Numbered from the stretch's first letter, positions 28,026 to 37,123 are shown. The stretch is DNA of 64,000 nucleotides from Ancylomarina sp963977525 (GCA_963977525.1 CAXBPC010000016.1:1-64000); one strand, 5' to 3'. Numbers and translations are program-made. The notes: generated from the letters alone by a model not told the origin.

Positions 28026-30401
28026 ATGACCGAGTCAGATCTTAACAAAACAGGTAGCAAAACTAAAGGATCTAAAAGCTTCAAAAAATATATTATTACA
28101 TTTTGGGCTCTATTTTCAACAATAGTCCTAGGTGTTTTTTTACTATTCATGGGTGTTTCAAATGGAAATTTCGGCTTTATGCCAAGTTTTGAGGAGCTTG
28201 AAAATCCAAAAAACAGCTTAGCAACCGAAATATATTCTGCAGATAAAGTGCTTTTAGGAAAGTTCTATTTCCAAAATAGAAGTTTTGTAAAATATCAAGA
28301 TTTATCTCCAGACATGGTTAATGCCTTAATAGCAACAGAGGATGTTAGATATAATGATCACTCAGGCATCGACTTAATCGGCTTAGGTCGAGTTGCCAAA
28401 GGACTTGTCACAGGAAATAAAAATGCTGGAGGAGGTAGTACTCTTTCTCAACAATTAGCTAAGATGCTATTCCCAAGAGAAAGGAATAGCGGTGCGTTAG
28501 GCATGGTATTCAGAAAATTTAGAGAATGGGTGATTGCTGTGAAATTGGAGCGCTCTTATACAAAAGAAGAGATTCTGACCATGTATTTAAATAAGTATGA
28601 CTTTTTAAATCTGGCAGTAGGAATCAAGTCTGCAGCTCGTGTTTATTTTAATACAACTCCAGATTCTTTAAGTGTTGAACAATCGGCTATGTTGGTTGGT
28701 ATGGCTAAAAATTCATCGTACTATAACCCATTACGACGACCTGAATTGACTCGTGATAGACGAAATACAGTACTTAGTCAGATGGTAAAATACAACTACC
28801 TTGATGAACAACTATCCGATTCGTTAAAACAGTTGCCCCTAAGTATCGATTTTCAAAAAGTAGATCACAAAAGAGGTAGTGCAACTTATTTCAGAGAATA
28901 TTTAAGAACAACACTAACGGCCAGAAAACCAGTTCAAAGTCGTTATCCTTCGTGGAATAAACAACTATTTGTCGAAGATTCACTTGAGTGGAAGAACAAT
29001 CCTTTCTTTGGATGGTGCAATAAAAATAAAAAAGCAGATGGTGAATCATACAACATTTATAGAGATGGCCTAAAAATATATACAACCATAGATTCTCGAA
29101 TGCAAAAATATGCCGAGCAAGCAGTAAAAGAACATTTAGGTCTTAATTTACAATCAGCATTCGATAACGAGAAAAGATTCCATAAGAATCCTCCTTTCTC
29201 AGACGATTTGGATGACGAACAAGTAGAAGATAATCTATTCAGAACGATGAAGAGAAGTGAAAGATATCGTGTTTTAAAAGATAAAGATCTCTCTATTGAT
29301 TCCATCAAAAACATTTTTGCGACGCCAACCAAAATGAGAATTTTCACTTGGAAAGGTGAACGCGATACTATATTATCACCAATCGATTCGATGTTATATT
29401 ATAAGGGATTTCTTCGTGCAGGTTTTATGTCGATGGTACCTCAAACAGGTGAAGTAAGAGCCTATGTTGGTGGTCCAAACTACAAGCATTTCATGTACGA
29501 TATGGTTAACCTTGGAAAACGTCAGGTTGGTTCTATTATTAAACCATTCCTTTATACGGTTGCAATGCAAGAAGGATTAACACCATGCGATAAAGTTCCA
29601 AATATTCCTCAAACATTTGATTTAGGAAATGGAACCACATGGACATCTAGAAACTCAACAAGTAAAAAAACTGGAGAAATGGTGACTCTAAAATGGGGAT
29701 TAGCCAACTCCGTAAATAATATCTCTGGCTGGGTATTGAAACAATTCAAACCCCAAACCATAGTCAACATGGCTAAAAAAATGGGTATTATCAGCCGAAT
29801 TGATCCTGTTCCTTCTGTATTTTTAGGAACATCCGAAATCACAGTTCGAGAGATGGTAGGAGCTTACGGTACTTTTGCAAATAAAGGCGTCTACATTAAA
29901 CCTCGATATATTTCGAGTATTGAAGACAGTAAGGGTACCGAAATTGCTCGCTCTATTCCTCAAAAGCATGAAGTGATGAGTGCTAAAACTGCTTATTTAA
30001 TGACCAACCTTCTACAGGGTGTTGTGAATCAAGGAACAGCTGGTCGATTGAGATGGAAATACAATCTTTACAACCCAATAGGTGGAAAAACAGGAACAAC
30101 TCAAAATCATTCTGATGGTTGGTTTATGGGTGTTACGCCAAATCTCGTTTCAGGAGTTTGGGTAGGCGCCGAAGACAGAGCCATCCATTTCGAAGGGATT
30201 TCCTTAGGACAGGGAGCTAATATGGCTTTGCCTATTTGGGGACTTTATATGCAAAAAGTGTATGGAGATGAATCTTTAAATATGCCTAAAGGAAATTTTG
30301 AAAAGCCAAAAGGTTTTAATGTTGATCTTGACTGTAATACACAATCGGCAAACCCCAAAAATAAAGGTTTGATGGAAACTGAAGAGGAGGCTTTCTTTTA
30401 A
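28026..30401 (+). CDS. Class A penicillin-binding protein (transglycosylase/transpeptidase)
   Basis: A 791-residue bifunctional peptidoglycan synthase. A short cytoplasmic lysine-rich start precedes one membrane helix (about 25-45). The GT51 glycosyltransferase has its catalytic glutamate in ALIATEDVRYNDHSGID and GGSTLSQQLAKM. The transpeptidase has the SxxK motif in QVGSSIIKPF-like sequence (VGSIIKPFLY), SxN in ANSVNNISGW and KTG in GGKTGTTQNHSDGW. It matches the PBP1A family of Bacteroidota. It is divergent from topA across 219 bp and is followed by the cobalamin riboswitch region. No convincing promoter was found. Confidence 0.93.
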   Translation: MTESDLNKTGSKTKGSKSFKKYIITFWALFSTIVLGVFLLFMGVSNGNFGFMPSFEELENPKNSLATEIYSADKVLLGKFYFQNRSFVKYQDLSPDMVNALIATEDVRYNDHSGIDLIGLGRVAKGLVTGNKNAGGGSTLSQQLAKMLFPRERNSGALGMVFRKFREWVIAVKLERSYTKEEILTMYLNKYDFLNLAVGIKSAARVYFNTTPDSLSVEQSAMLVGMAKNSSYYNPLRRPELTRDRRNTVLSQMVKYNYLDEQLSDSLKQLPLSIDFQKVDHKRGSATYFREYLRTTLTARKPVQSRYPSWNKQLFVEDSLEWKNNPFFGWCNKNKKADGESYNIYRDGLKIYTTIDSRMQKYAEQAVKEHLGLNLQSAFDNEKRFHKNPPFSDDLDDEQVEDNLFRTMKRSERYRVLKDKDLSIDSIKNIFATPTKMRIFTWKGERDTILSPIDSMLYYKGFLRAGFMSMVPQTGEVRAYVGGPNYKHFMYDMVNLGKRQVGSIIKPFLYTVAMQEGLTPCDKVPNIPQTFDLGNGTTWTSRNSTSKKTGEMVTLKWGLANSVNNISGWVLKQFKPQTIVNMAKKMGIISRIDPVPSVFLGTSEITVREMVGAYGTFANKGVYIKPRYISSIEDSKGTEIARSIPQKHEVMSAKTAYLMTNLLQGVVNQGTAGRLRWKYNLYNPIGGKTGTTQNHSDGWFMGVTPNLVSGVWVGAEDRAIHFEGISLGQGANMALPIWGLYMQKVYGDESLNMPKGNFEKPKGFNVDLDCNTQSANPKNKGLMETEEEAFF

Positions 30402-30450
30402 AATCAGTCAGCTAGAACTATTGGCAAATTATCATTTTTTGATTAAACTT

Positions 30451-30630
30451 GCAGAACGATTTGGGTTCCGAAAGGAATAATAGGGAATCCTGTTTAAAAC
30501 AGGAGCTGTCCCCGCAGCTGTAATTCTCGGTTCGATTAATTTCGAATCTATATTTTGAGCGAAAAGCCACTGTTTATAGACAAACGGGAAGGTGTTCAAG
30601 ATTGAGATAAGCCAGAAGACCTGCCTACAA
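30451..30630 (+). ncRNA. Cobalamin (B12) riboswitch aptamer
   Basis: The conserved blocks occur in order: GGTTCCGAAAGGAATAATAG, GGAATCCTGT with a pairing ACAGGAGCTGTCCCCGC, the AGCTGTAA junction, AAAAGCCACTG, ACGGGAAGG, and AAGCCAGAAGACCTGCC at the end. No vitamin B12 transport or synthesis gene follows. A hairpin (30699-30725) and a strong terminator (30751-30795) come next, then the sigma-54 activator gene. A seven-codon ORF (ATG at 30633, TAA ending at 30653) is the only reading frame directly behind the aptamer, and it is probably chance. Confidence 0.92.
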
Positions 30631-30698
30631 TCATGAGTTTAGCTTTCGGGTAAGAAAAGCAGAAAGTTCTGTAACCTTTCACTTTTTTAACGCAAGCA

Positions 30699-30725
30699 GA
30701 GTAGATCTTTGCCATAGATCCACTC
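30699..30725 (+). other. Hairpin in the riboswitch expression platform
   Basis: GAGTAGATCT and AGATCCACTC form a 10-position stem with one mismatch and a 7-nt loop. It lies between the aptamer and the terminator and may be part of the switch. Confidence 0.45.
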
Positions 30726-30750
30726 GAGAAAATTCATAAGTAACTGTTAG

Positions 30751-30798
30751 AAGGATTGTAAAATTGCGCAAGCAAGCTTACAATCCTTTATTTTTTTT
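30751..30798 (+). terminator. Terminator ending the riboswitch transcript
   Basis: A perfect 11-bp stem AAGGATTGTAA / TTACAATCCTT with an inner TTGC/GCAA helix is followed by TTATTTTTTTT. It stands 125 bp beyond the aptamer and about 80 bp before the next gene. Confidence 0.88.
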
Positions 30799-30831
30799 CA
30801 ATCACATAGTATTCCATCAAAGCTTTTTAAT

Positions 30832-30839
30832 TAATTTTG
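30832..30839 (+). promoter_or_regulatory. Possible -7 element of the sigma-54 activator gene
   Basis: TAATTTTG matches the Bacteroidota -7 consensus TAnnTTTG about 42 bp before the ATG at 30881. No TTTG is seen at the expected -33 position. If real, the regulator has its own promoter downstream of the riboswitch terminator. Confidence 0.35.
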
Positions 30840-30880
30840 TTTAAATTGACTTGCACAGTTTAGCTCACCATAAACTCATT

Positions 30881-32215
30881 ATGAATAAAATCCTCATTAT
30901 AGACGATGATCCTACGATCTGTATCATGCTTCAAGGCCTTCTCAACAAGAAAGGTTTCGAATGTGAAATCGCCTTTTCAGCCAATGAAGGATTAAAAAAG
31001 TTTGGGAGTTTTAAACCAAACTTAGTCATAAGTGATTTCCGATTGCCTGATATCAATGGACTTGATCTTTTGAAACAGATAAAAAGTTTGAATCCTCACA
31101 TGCCTGTCATCATCATGACGTCGTATGCTGAAATTCGAACTGCTGTAAATGCCATAAAATTGGGAGCTTACGAATACGTAACCAAACCTCTCAATCCGGA
31201 AGAAATTCTTGTTCTTATCAAATCTGCCATTTCAAAAACAGGGTCTCAGGAGAAAGTTGAGAAAAAGCCTAAAGTGGAATTTGTACGTGGTAAAAGCCAA
31301 AATTCTATTCAAATAGATCAGTATATAAACCTAGTTGCTCCTACAGATATGTCTGTAATAATTGAGGGAGAAAGTGGTACTGGGAAAGAGATTGTCGCTA
31401 GAAGAATACATGAGGCTAGTGCACGAAAAAATAAACATTTTGTAGCAGTAGACTGTGGCGCCTTATCAAATGAATTGGCTGGAAGCGAGCTATTTGGACA
31501 CAACAAAGGTTCATTCACTGGAGCTATTACTGATAAAAAAGGTCAGTTTGAATTTGCTAAAGGAGGAACCTTATTTCTTGATGAGATTGGTAATCTTTCT
31601 TACGAAATTCAGATCAAACTATTGAGAGCTATTCAAGAAAGAAAAATCAGACAACTTGGTAGTAACAATGATATTGACACAGATGTTAGAATTCTTGTAG
31701 CAACGAACGAGGATCTTATCAAAGAGGTTAATAATGCTAATTTTAGAGAAGATCTATATCATCGATTAAACGAGTTTAAAATATCCGTTCCTGCTCTTCG
31801 AGATAGAAAAGAAGATATCAGACTTTTTGCAGACAGCTTTCTGAACCTATCAAATCAGGAATTGAATAAGAACATCACCAATTTTTCTGATGAGTTTATT
31901 CTAAAATTGAAAGCTTATAGTTGGCCTGGAAACTTAAGAGAACTTAGAAATGTGGTGCGAAGAGCCTTACTTTTAAGTACTGGTGATCGTGTTGAAACTT
32001 CAGCATTACCTCCAGAGATACTGCATTATCAGGAAACAACAAGCATTGCTGACAATACAACAGACTTAAAACTTATTCAGGCTTCAACAGAGCGAGATAA
32101 GATTATTGATATTCTACGCGAAGTGAATAACAATAAATCAAAAGCAGCACGCTTACTCAATATCGATAGAAAAACGCTTTATACTAAAATGAAGCAGTAT
32201 GGTATTGAAGGATAG
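30881..32215 (+). CDS. NtrC-type sigma-54-dependent response regulator
   Basis: A 444-residue activator; an ATG ten codons upstream (30851) is possible, but MNKILIIDDD at 30881 is the normal receiver start. The receiver domain has phosphoacceptor Asp52 (VISDFRLPDING). The AAA+ domain has Walker A GESGTGKE, the sigma-54 contact loop as GSFTGA (GAFTGA with one change), and GGTLFLDEIGNL. A C-terminal Fis-type helix-turn-helix (NNKSKAARLLNIDRKTLYTK) ends the protein. Its stop is 10 bp from the stop of a convergent hybrid kinase, a likely partner. The sigma-54-like boxes at 34989 and 36174 are candidate targets. Confidence 0.93.
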   Translation: MNKILIIDDDPTICIMLQGLLNKKGFECEIAFSANEGLKKFGSFKPNLVISDFRLPDINGLDLLKQIKSLNPHMPVIIMTSYAEIRTAVNAIKLGAYEYVTKPLNPEEILVLIKSAISKTGSQEKVEKKPKVEFVRGKSQNSIQIDQYINLVAPTDMSVIIEGESGTGKEIVARRIHEASARKNKHFVAVDCGALSNELAGSELFGHNKGSFTGAITDKKGQFEFAKGGTLFLDEIGNLSYEIQIKLLRAIQERKIRQLGSNNDIDTDVRILVATNEDLIKEVNNANFREDLYHRLNEFKISVPALRDRKEDIRLFADSFLNLSNQELNKNITNFSDEFILKLKAYSWPGNLRELRNVVRRALLLSTGDRVETSALPPEILHYQETTSIADNTTDLKLIQASTERDKIIDILREVNNNKSKAARLLNIDRKTLYTKMKQYGIEG

Positions 32216-32225
32216 TTCGGAAACT

Positions 32226-34757
32226 CTACTTCTTCAACTCTTCTATTTGATCAAAAACTTGATTTGAAATTTCTTCTAATTCCAAGATTGCATTTTTCAA
32301 TTTATCTGAATTCTCAAACTCAGAATCTTCTTGGTGAATCATTTTTTCTAATTCGATCAATATCTCACTTGCTGACTCAATCTTAAGCTGTCGATAAGAA
32401 CTAAGCATTCTATGAGCCAATTCACCTACTTGAGTGTAATTTTCATCTTTGCAGGCATCATTAAGAAGTTCTAAGCTCTCTTTAGCTACTCGACCAAAAC
32501 TAGTAAGCACCTGATTCATTAAAGCATTATCTCCTCCTGAAAACTTTTCTATCTCCGACAAATCGAATAAAAGATTATTAGGTTCAGAGATAACTTTTAC
32601 TTTCTCAACTGAGCCTATCTCTACCTTAAGGTTCAACTGCTCACAAAGTATTCCAAGCAAAGCATCTTCTTCAAATGGCTTTAATAAATAAGCCGACATG
32701 CCCTCTTTTATATATTTATCCAGATCAACTTTACGAACATTTGCTGTTAAAGCAACAATTGGTATATCTAACTTCAAAGTAGTACGAATGTATTTGCATA
32801 AATCCACACCGCCCATCTCAGGCATATGTATATCAGTCAACAGAATGTCATAAGTCGTATTCTTCATGCACTCTAAAGCTTTTAAACCATTATTCACAAA
32901 AGTTGGTTTAAGACCCCAACCTTTAAAAATAGTTTGCATTAAAAGTGAACTGTACTCATCGTCTTCGGCAACTAGAATAGTTTTTTGTTTAAGCTCATCA
33001 GGTGCTTTGCTTATTTGCTTAAAGACTGATATTTCAGTTATAGCCTCACCTTTTTTAATAGGTAGATCCAAACAAAACTCAGATCCCTTATCCAACACAC
33101 TATTTACGCTTAGATCACCTCCAAGCATTCTTGCTAGTCTTCGGCTAATGGAAAGCCCCAAGCCAGTACCTCCATATTTTCTGGCAGAAAAAGACTCAGC
33201 TTGACTGAAATCTTCAAATACGTGCTCTAATTTATCCGAAGAAATACCAATACCCGTATCAATCAAGCTCACTTTGAACTTATTCTTATCACCGTCGGAT
33301 TCCATAATACCTTTAATTTTCACCGACCCTTCTTCGGTAAATTTAATAGCATTGGAGCCTAAATTCAGCAGAATTTGCTTTAAGCGAAATGGATCACTTT
33401 CAAAAAAGTATTGCTCTTCGCCCTCATATGTCCATGAAAACTCAAGGTTTCTTTTTCTAGCCGATTCACTTAGTAGATTATATACTTCTTGAATAAGTTT
33501 CTTAGGTTCAAAATATTGCTTTTCAATCACCAATTTACCAGCTTCAATTTTAGCAAAGTCTAGAATATCATTTACCAAACCTAAAAGATGATTCGAAGAG
33601 TTCTCTATCACCTCAACATACTTCGTTTGCTCCGTATCCATCTCTGTTTTATCAAGCTGTCTCGAAAAACCAATTAAGGCATTTAGAGGCGTTCTAATTT
33701 CATGGCTCATAGATGCAAGAAACTCCTCTTTTACTTTAGCTAATTTCTCCGCTTTAGCTTTTGCTAGTATCAATTGCTTTTTCAGATAATCTGATTTAGA
33801 AAGATCGAGAAGCGTAAATAGGATAAATAAAACACCAAAAATAAAGCCAACAATAATTACAATCGTAATTAGAATAATTGAATCTTTAGCAATTTGTTCG
33901 GTCTGTTTAACTTTCTGATTGATATCTCTAATTTGTTCTTGCTCCAGCTCAGTCAGCAACTTTTTTATCTTTTGAAGTATAATCGAATTTTCATCAACTA
34001 GCTTAAGTTCCTCGTGCATTAATCTTGCTCTAGTTTCTTGCTCTTTCTTACGCGAAGATTCTAGCTCTTCCTTAAAACTATTGAATAAGCTATCTTGTTT
34101 TAGAAGAAAGCTACTGTCAATCGCAACTTCCTGTCGCTCAATTACACGATCAACAACTTCATATTTCGATTCCTTTTTCTTCCCAAATCGAATACCCAAA
34201 AAGCTCTTGGGTTGATCTACCTTCTTTTTAATCTTCTTAATCGTATCAACAATTGTTCTCTTAGTTATAGAACTCTCAAACTCAGCTCTAGAATAGTTTG
34301 AGGCATCACTTAACTCTTTTAAAGCTTGCTCGGTATAATTAATTCCTTCCTTCGCCTTTTTAATTCTAGCAAAGGCATTCAATTTTTTGGAACGAACATC
34401 AATCAAAAAAATCATCGAATCAATCATTTGGATCGAATGCTTATTTCTGATATTACTAGAGCGTAATGAATCTAACTCATTCTTTATGGATTTGACTTTT
34501 TTCCCAAACAGATTAAGGTATTGATTCTTTTTAGTCAGGGAATAAACTCGAATATGATTCTCGGCTTCAGAAAGATCGGTAAGAAGATGGTTCATTCGAG
34601 AAATCTCAGCATCAGGTTTAGAAAGTTGAGAAACAGAATGCATCAACCTTTTATAGCTAGTGTGTCCAATAAGACCTGAACTCACAATAGCGATAAGTAA
34701 GATAAGGTAACCTGCAATTACTTTAAGTCGAATATATTGATCTTTATTTTTCACCAT
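32226..34757 (-). CDS. Hybrid sensor histidine kinase with receiver and Hpt domains
   Basis: An 843-residue kinase. Membrane helices at about 11-30 and 294-317 frame a periplasmic helical sensor region of some 260 residues rich in coiled coil. HisKA follows with phosphoacceptor His352 (SMSHEIRTPLNALIGF), then HATPase_c (NLGSNAIKF, DTGIGIS, GGTGLGLSIS), a receiver with Asp642 (LLTDIHMPEMGG) and a C-terminal Hpt domain with His782 (GELAHRMLSS). This is a full phosphorelay in one chain. It could pass phosphate to the convergent NtrC-type regulator, with the Hpt as donor. The signal sensed is unknown. Confidence 0.92.
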   Translation of the reverse strand: MVKNKDQYIRLKVIAGYLILLIAIVSSGLIGHTSYKRLMHSVSQLSKPDAEISRMNHLLTDLSEAENHIRVYSLTKKNQYLNLFGKKVKSIKNELDSLRSSNIRNKHSIQMIDSMIFLIDVRSKKLNAFARIKKAKEGINYTEQALKELSDASNYSRAEFESSITKRTIVDTIKKIKKKVDQPKSFLGIRFGKKKESKYEVVDRVIERQEVAIDSSFLLKQDSLFNSFKEELESSRKKEQETRARLMHEELKLVDENSIILQKIKKLLTELEQEQIRDINQKVKQTEQIAKDSIILITIVIIVGFIFGVLFILFTLLDLSKSDYLKKQLILAKAKAEKLAKVKEEFLASMSHEIRTPLNALIGFSRQLDKTEMDTEQTKYVEVIENSSNHLLGLVNDILDFAKIEAGKLVIEKQYFEPKKLIQEVYNLLSESARKRNLEFSWTYEGEEQYFFESDPFRLKQILLNLGSNAIKFTEEGSVKIKGIMESDGDKNKFKVSLIDTGIGISSDKLEHVFEDFSQAESFSARKYGGTGLGLSISRRLARMLGGDLSVNSVLDKGSEFCLDLPIKKGEAITEISVFKQISKAPDELKQKTILVAEDDEYSSLLMQTIFKGWGLKPTFVNNGLKALECMKNTTYDILLTDIHMPEMGGVDLCKYIRTTLKLDIPIVALTANVRKVDLDKYIKEGMSAYLLKPFEEDALLGILCEQLNLKVEIGSVEKVKVISEPNNLLFDLSEIEKFSGGDNALMNQVLTSFGRVAKESLELLNDACKDENYTQVGELAHRMLSSYRQLKIESASEILIELEKMIHQEDSEFENSDKLKNAILELEEISNQVFDQIEELKK

Positions 34758-34988
34758 ATGAGGTTCGCTCTGTTTGTAAAATACAAATTTAGAGGATTTT
34801 ATATATAATCCGTTGTTAAAATTCTACAATTGAGGATTTCTCACTCAATTCTGGCTAAAAACTCCCCAATTTCAGATCAGACTATAAACTTAATCATTCT
34901 GTCCTTTCTTAACACACTACACTACATATCACACAATAACAGCAAGTTAACACACATATGAATTATTCAAAACTTACAATTTAGAATT

Positions 34989-35004
34989 TGGCACAGTATT
35001 TACA
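34989..35004 (+). promoter_or_regulatory. Sigma-54-like promoter box, lipoprotein copy 1
   Basis: TGGCAC-AGTAT-TTACA matches the -24 half of the sigma-54 consensus (TGGCAC-N5-TTGCW) at the right spacing, but the -12 half lacks the G of GC. The same box precedes lipoprotein copy 2. It lies 50 bp before the ATG at 35055. Confidence 0.45.
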
Positions 35005-35054
35005 TTACAGGTTTCCAGAACTAAACTAGAATCATAAAATAAAGATCAAAAAAC

Positions 35055-35909
35055 ATGAAACGAATTATCATTGCCTTATTAATCCTGCCATTTTTTATTG
35101 CTTGTAACCAAAAAGAAATCAAGCAACTTAAAGAACAAAATCAAGCACTTACAAATGTTACAAACGAAAAAGAAGTTGCACTAAACGATTTTGTAGCAAC
35201 TCTAAATTCAATTGAAGAGAATCTTGAGGTTATTCGAGAAAAAGAAAAAATTGTCGCTGTTAATTCTGAGAATCCTGACAAATCTCAGAAAACTAAAATT
35301 ACAAGTACGCTTACTTCAATAAACGATATTTTGGAGCAAAACCGTTTGAAGATTGATGATTTAGATAAGAAACTTAAGAATAGTTGGTATAAGAATTCAA
35401 AACTTAGAAAGCTTACCGAGAGATTGAAAAATGACGTTGCTAATAAGGAAGCTGATATTGTTATTCTACAAGAGAAAATTGCTGGCTTAGATATTAAAGT
35501 TGAAGGTTTAAATATACAGGTTGATGGCTTAAACACAAGTGTTACCGATTTAAGTGCGCAGAATGAAGAGAGTGCTAAGCTTATTGAAGAAAAAACGAAC
35601 AGTTTAAATACAGCTTTCTACTTTGTTGGAACTGGTTCTGATTTAAAAGAAAAGCAAATCGCTTCTAAAAAAGGTGGAATCATAGGTATTGGATCAGCAA
35701 CTGTTTTAAATGAAAACTTTGATTCAAAAGAATTCAAGCAAATAGATATCCGAGAAACTGCATTAATCCCAATCGAAGGAGAAAAGATTGATCTTATCAC
35801 AACTCATCCGATAAGCTCATTTAAATTCGAAGCAGGTAAAGGCTTATCAATTATAAATGTTGAGCAATTCTGGAAAAACTCTAAGTACTTAGTTATTAAG
35901 GTTCGATAA
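35055..35909 (+). CDS. Coiled-coil lipoprotein, copy 1
   Basis: A 284-residue lipoprotein: signal MKRIIIALLILPFFIACNQK with lipobox FIAC, then a long coiled coil (about 18-195) of heptad-rich Lys/Glu/Leu sequence. A globular C-terminal domain (about 196-284) begins NTAFYFVGTGSDLK and ends FWKNSKYLVIKVR. It is a close paralogue of the next gene (36239). I do not recognise a family with a known role. The build suggests an outer-membrane-anchored periplasmic spacer or binding protein. It shares an upstream box with copy 2 and lies beside a sigma-54 activator and a hybrid kinase. Confidence 0.85.
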   Translation: MKRIIIALLILPFFIACNQKEIKQLKEQNQALTNVTNEKEVALNDFVATLNSIEENLEVIREKEKIVAVNSENPDKSQKTKITSTLTSINDILEQNRLKIDDLDKKLKNSWYKNSKLRKLTERLKNDVANKEADIVILQEKIAGLDIKVEGLNIQVDGLNTSVTDLSAQNEESAKLIEEKTNSLNTAFYFVGTGSDLKEKQIASKKGGIIGIGSATVLNENFDSKEFKQIDIRETALIPIEGEKIDLITTHPISSFKFEAGKGLSIINVEQFWKNSKYLVIKVR

Positions 35910-35936
35910 CCAAACCGTACTGCTGCGCACTTTATA

Positions 35937-35972
35937 GAAAGGTTGTCCTTTCAGATAGCCTTTCATTTTTCC
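35937..35972 (+). terminator. Weak terminator after lipoprotein copy 1
   Basis: GAAAGGTT pairs with AGCCTTTC (one G-T pair) across a 12-nt loop and is followed by ATTTTTCC. The remaining 323-bp gap to copy 2 holds the sigma-54-like box at 36174 and nothing else recognisable. Confidence 0.5.
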
Positions 35973-36173
35973 TAACATATATTTTTGCTTCAGTAAAACA
36001 ATTGTGTTACATAATTGCGTATTCGCACCACAACTATGGGGAAATATTCCACAGCTTTAATTCACAACTAAGCATGTCGGTATTTTCAACAACACTTATT
36101 ACACATCAAAAGACCCATAAACAGAGGGGTTTATAATATTTAATCACAACTCAATTTTTCAAGATTACACTTT

Positions 36174-36189
36174 TGGCACAGTATTTATA
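36174..36189 (+). promoter_or_regulatory. Sigma-54-like promoter box, lipoprotein copy 2
   Basis: TGGCAC-AGTAT-TTATA lies inside the 16-bp stretch TTTGGCACAGTATTTA, which is identical upstream of both lipoprotein genes, while the sequence around it differs. It is 49 bp before the ATG at 36239. The -12 half (TTAT) departs from TTGC. Confidence 0.45.
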
Positions 36190-36238
36190 CTATACAAACT
36201 TGAATTTATTTTGAATATTGTATAATTAGAACATGACT

Positions 36239-37093
36239 ATGAAACGTATTATTATTGCATTATTGATCTTAACTTTTTTTGCTTCTTGTAACCAAAAAGA
36301 ACTTGAACAACTAAAAGCTGACAAAGTACAACTAACAGAAACACTTAAGCAAAAAGAAGTTTCTCTTAATGAGTTCGTATCTACTTTGAATTCTATCGAA
36401 GAGAATCTTGAGATCATTAAAGAAAAAGAGAAGATTGTAGCTGTAGCTTCAGAGACTCCTACTAAATCTCAAAAGCAGAAAATTGCTAAGAATATCGCTT
36501 CTATCAACAATTTAATCGAGCAGAACAATGCTAAGATTGCTGAGTTAGACAAGAAACTAAAGAATAGCTGGTACCAGAACTCTAAGTTGAGAAAATTAAC
36601 TGAGCGTTTGAAAGCTGATGTTGCTCAAAAAGAAGCTGACATTGCTGCTATGAAAGAGCAAATCGCTCAACTTGATATTAAAGTTGAAGGATTAAACGAA
36701 AACGTTGCTAAATTAGATACTGCAGTTGCTGAGTTAACTACAGAGAATGCTGATCAAGCAAAAACTATTAGCGAAAGAACAACTTCTATGAACACTGCTT
36801 ACTATGTAGTAGGTTCTAAATCTGAGTTAAAAGCTAAGAACGTAATCGCTAAGAAAGCTGGTATTATCGGAATCGGTGCTGCTACTGTTTTAAACGAGAA
36901 CGCAGATACAAAAGAATTTAAAGAAATTGATATCACTGAGACTACTATGATTCCTGTTGAAGGAAAGAAGATTACAATGGTAACCACTCACCCTGCAAAC
37001 TCTTATAAGTTTGAAGAAGGTAAAGGAATTACTATTACAAATGCTGATGCATTTTGGAAGTCTTCTAAATTCCTAGTAGTTAAGGCTCGATAA
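36239..37093 (+). CDS. Coiled-coil lipoprotein, copy 2
   Basis: A 284-residue lipoprotein from the ATG at 36239; an ATG two codons upstream (36233) is also possible. The chosen start gives MKRIIIALLILTFFASCNQK, which aligns base for base with copy 1. It has the same plan: lipobox FASC, coiled coil to about 195, then a C-terminal domain NTAYYVVGSKSELK ... FWKSSKFLVVKAR. Codons are more uniform than in copy 1 (many GCT, AAC, GAG, AAG), which hints at high expression. It has its own promoter box and terminator, so the two copies are separate transcripts. Function unknown. Confidence 0.87.
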   Translation: MKRIIIALLILTFFASCNQKELEQLKADKVQLTETLKQKEVSLNEFVSTLNSIEENLEIIKEKEKIVAVASETPTKSQKQKIAKNIASINNLIEQNNAKIAELDKKLKNSWYQNSKLRKLTERLKADVAQKEADIAAMKEQIAQLDIKVEGLNENVAKLDTAVAELTTENADQAKTISERTTSMNTAYYVVGSKSELKAKNVIAKKAGIIGIGAATVLNENADTKEFKEIDITETTMIPVEGKKITMVTTHPANSYKFEEGKGITITNADAFWKSSKFLVVKAR

Positions 37094-37123
37094 TCAATAC
37101 ATGGTTGAGTTTTAAGGTTGTCC

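Noticed and set aside
30633..30653. Seven-codon ORF directly behind the cobalamin riboswitch as a leader peptide
   Set aside because: It has no clear ribosome binding site and no codon pattern related to cobalamin, and such short frames arise by chance.
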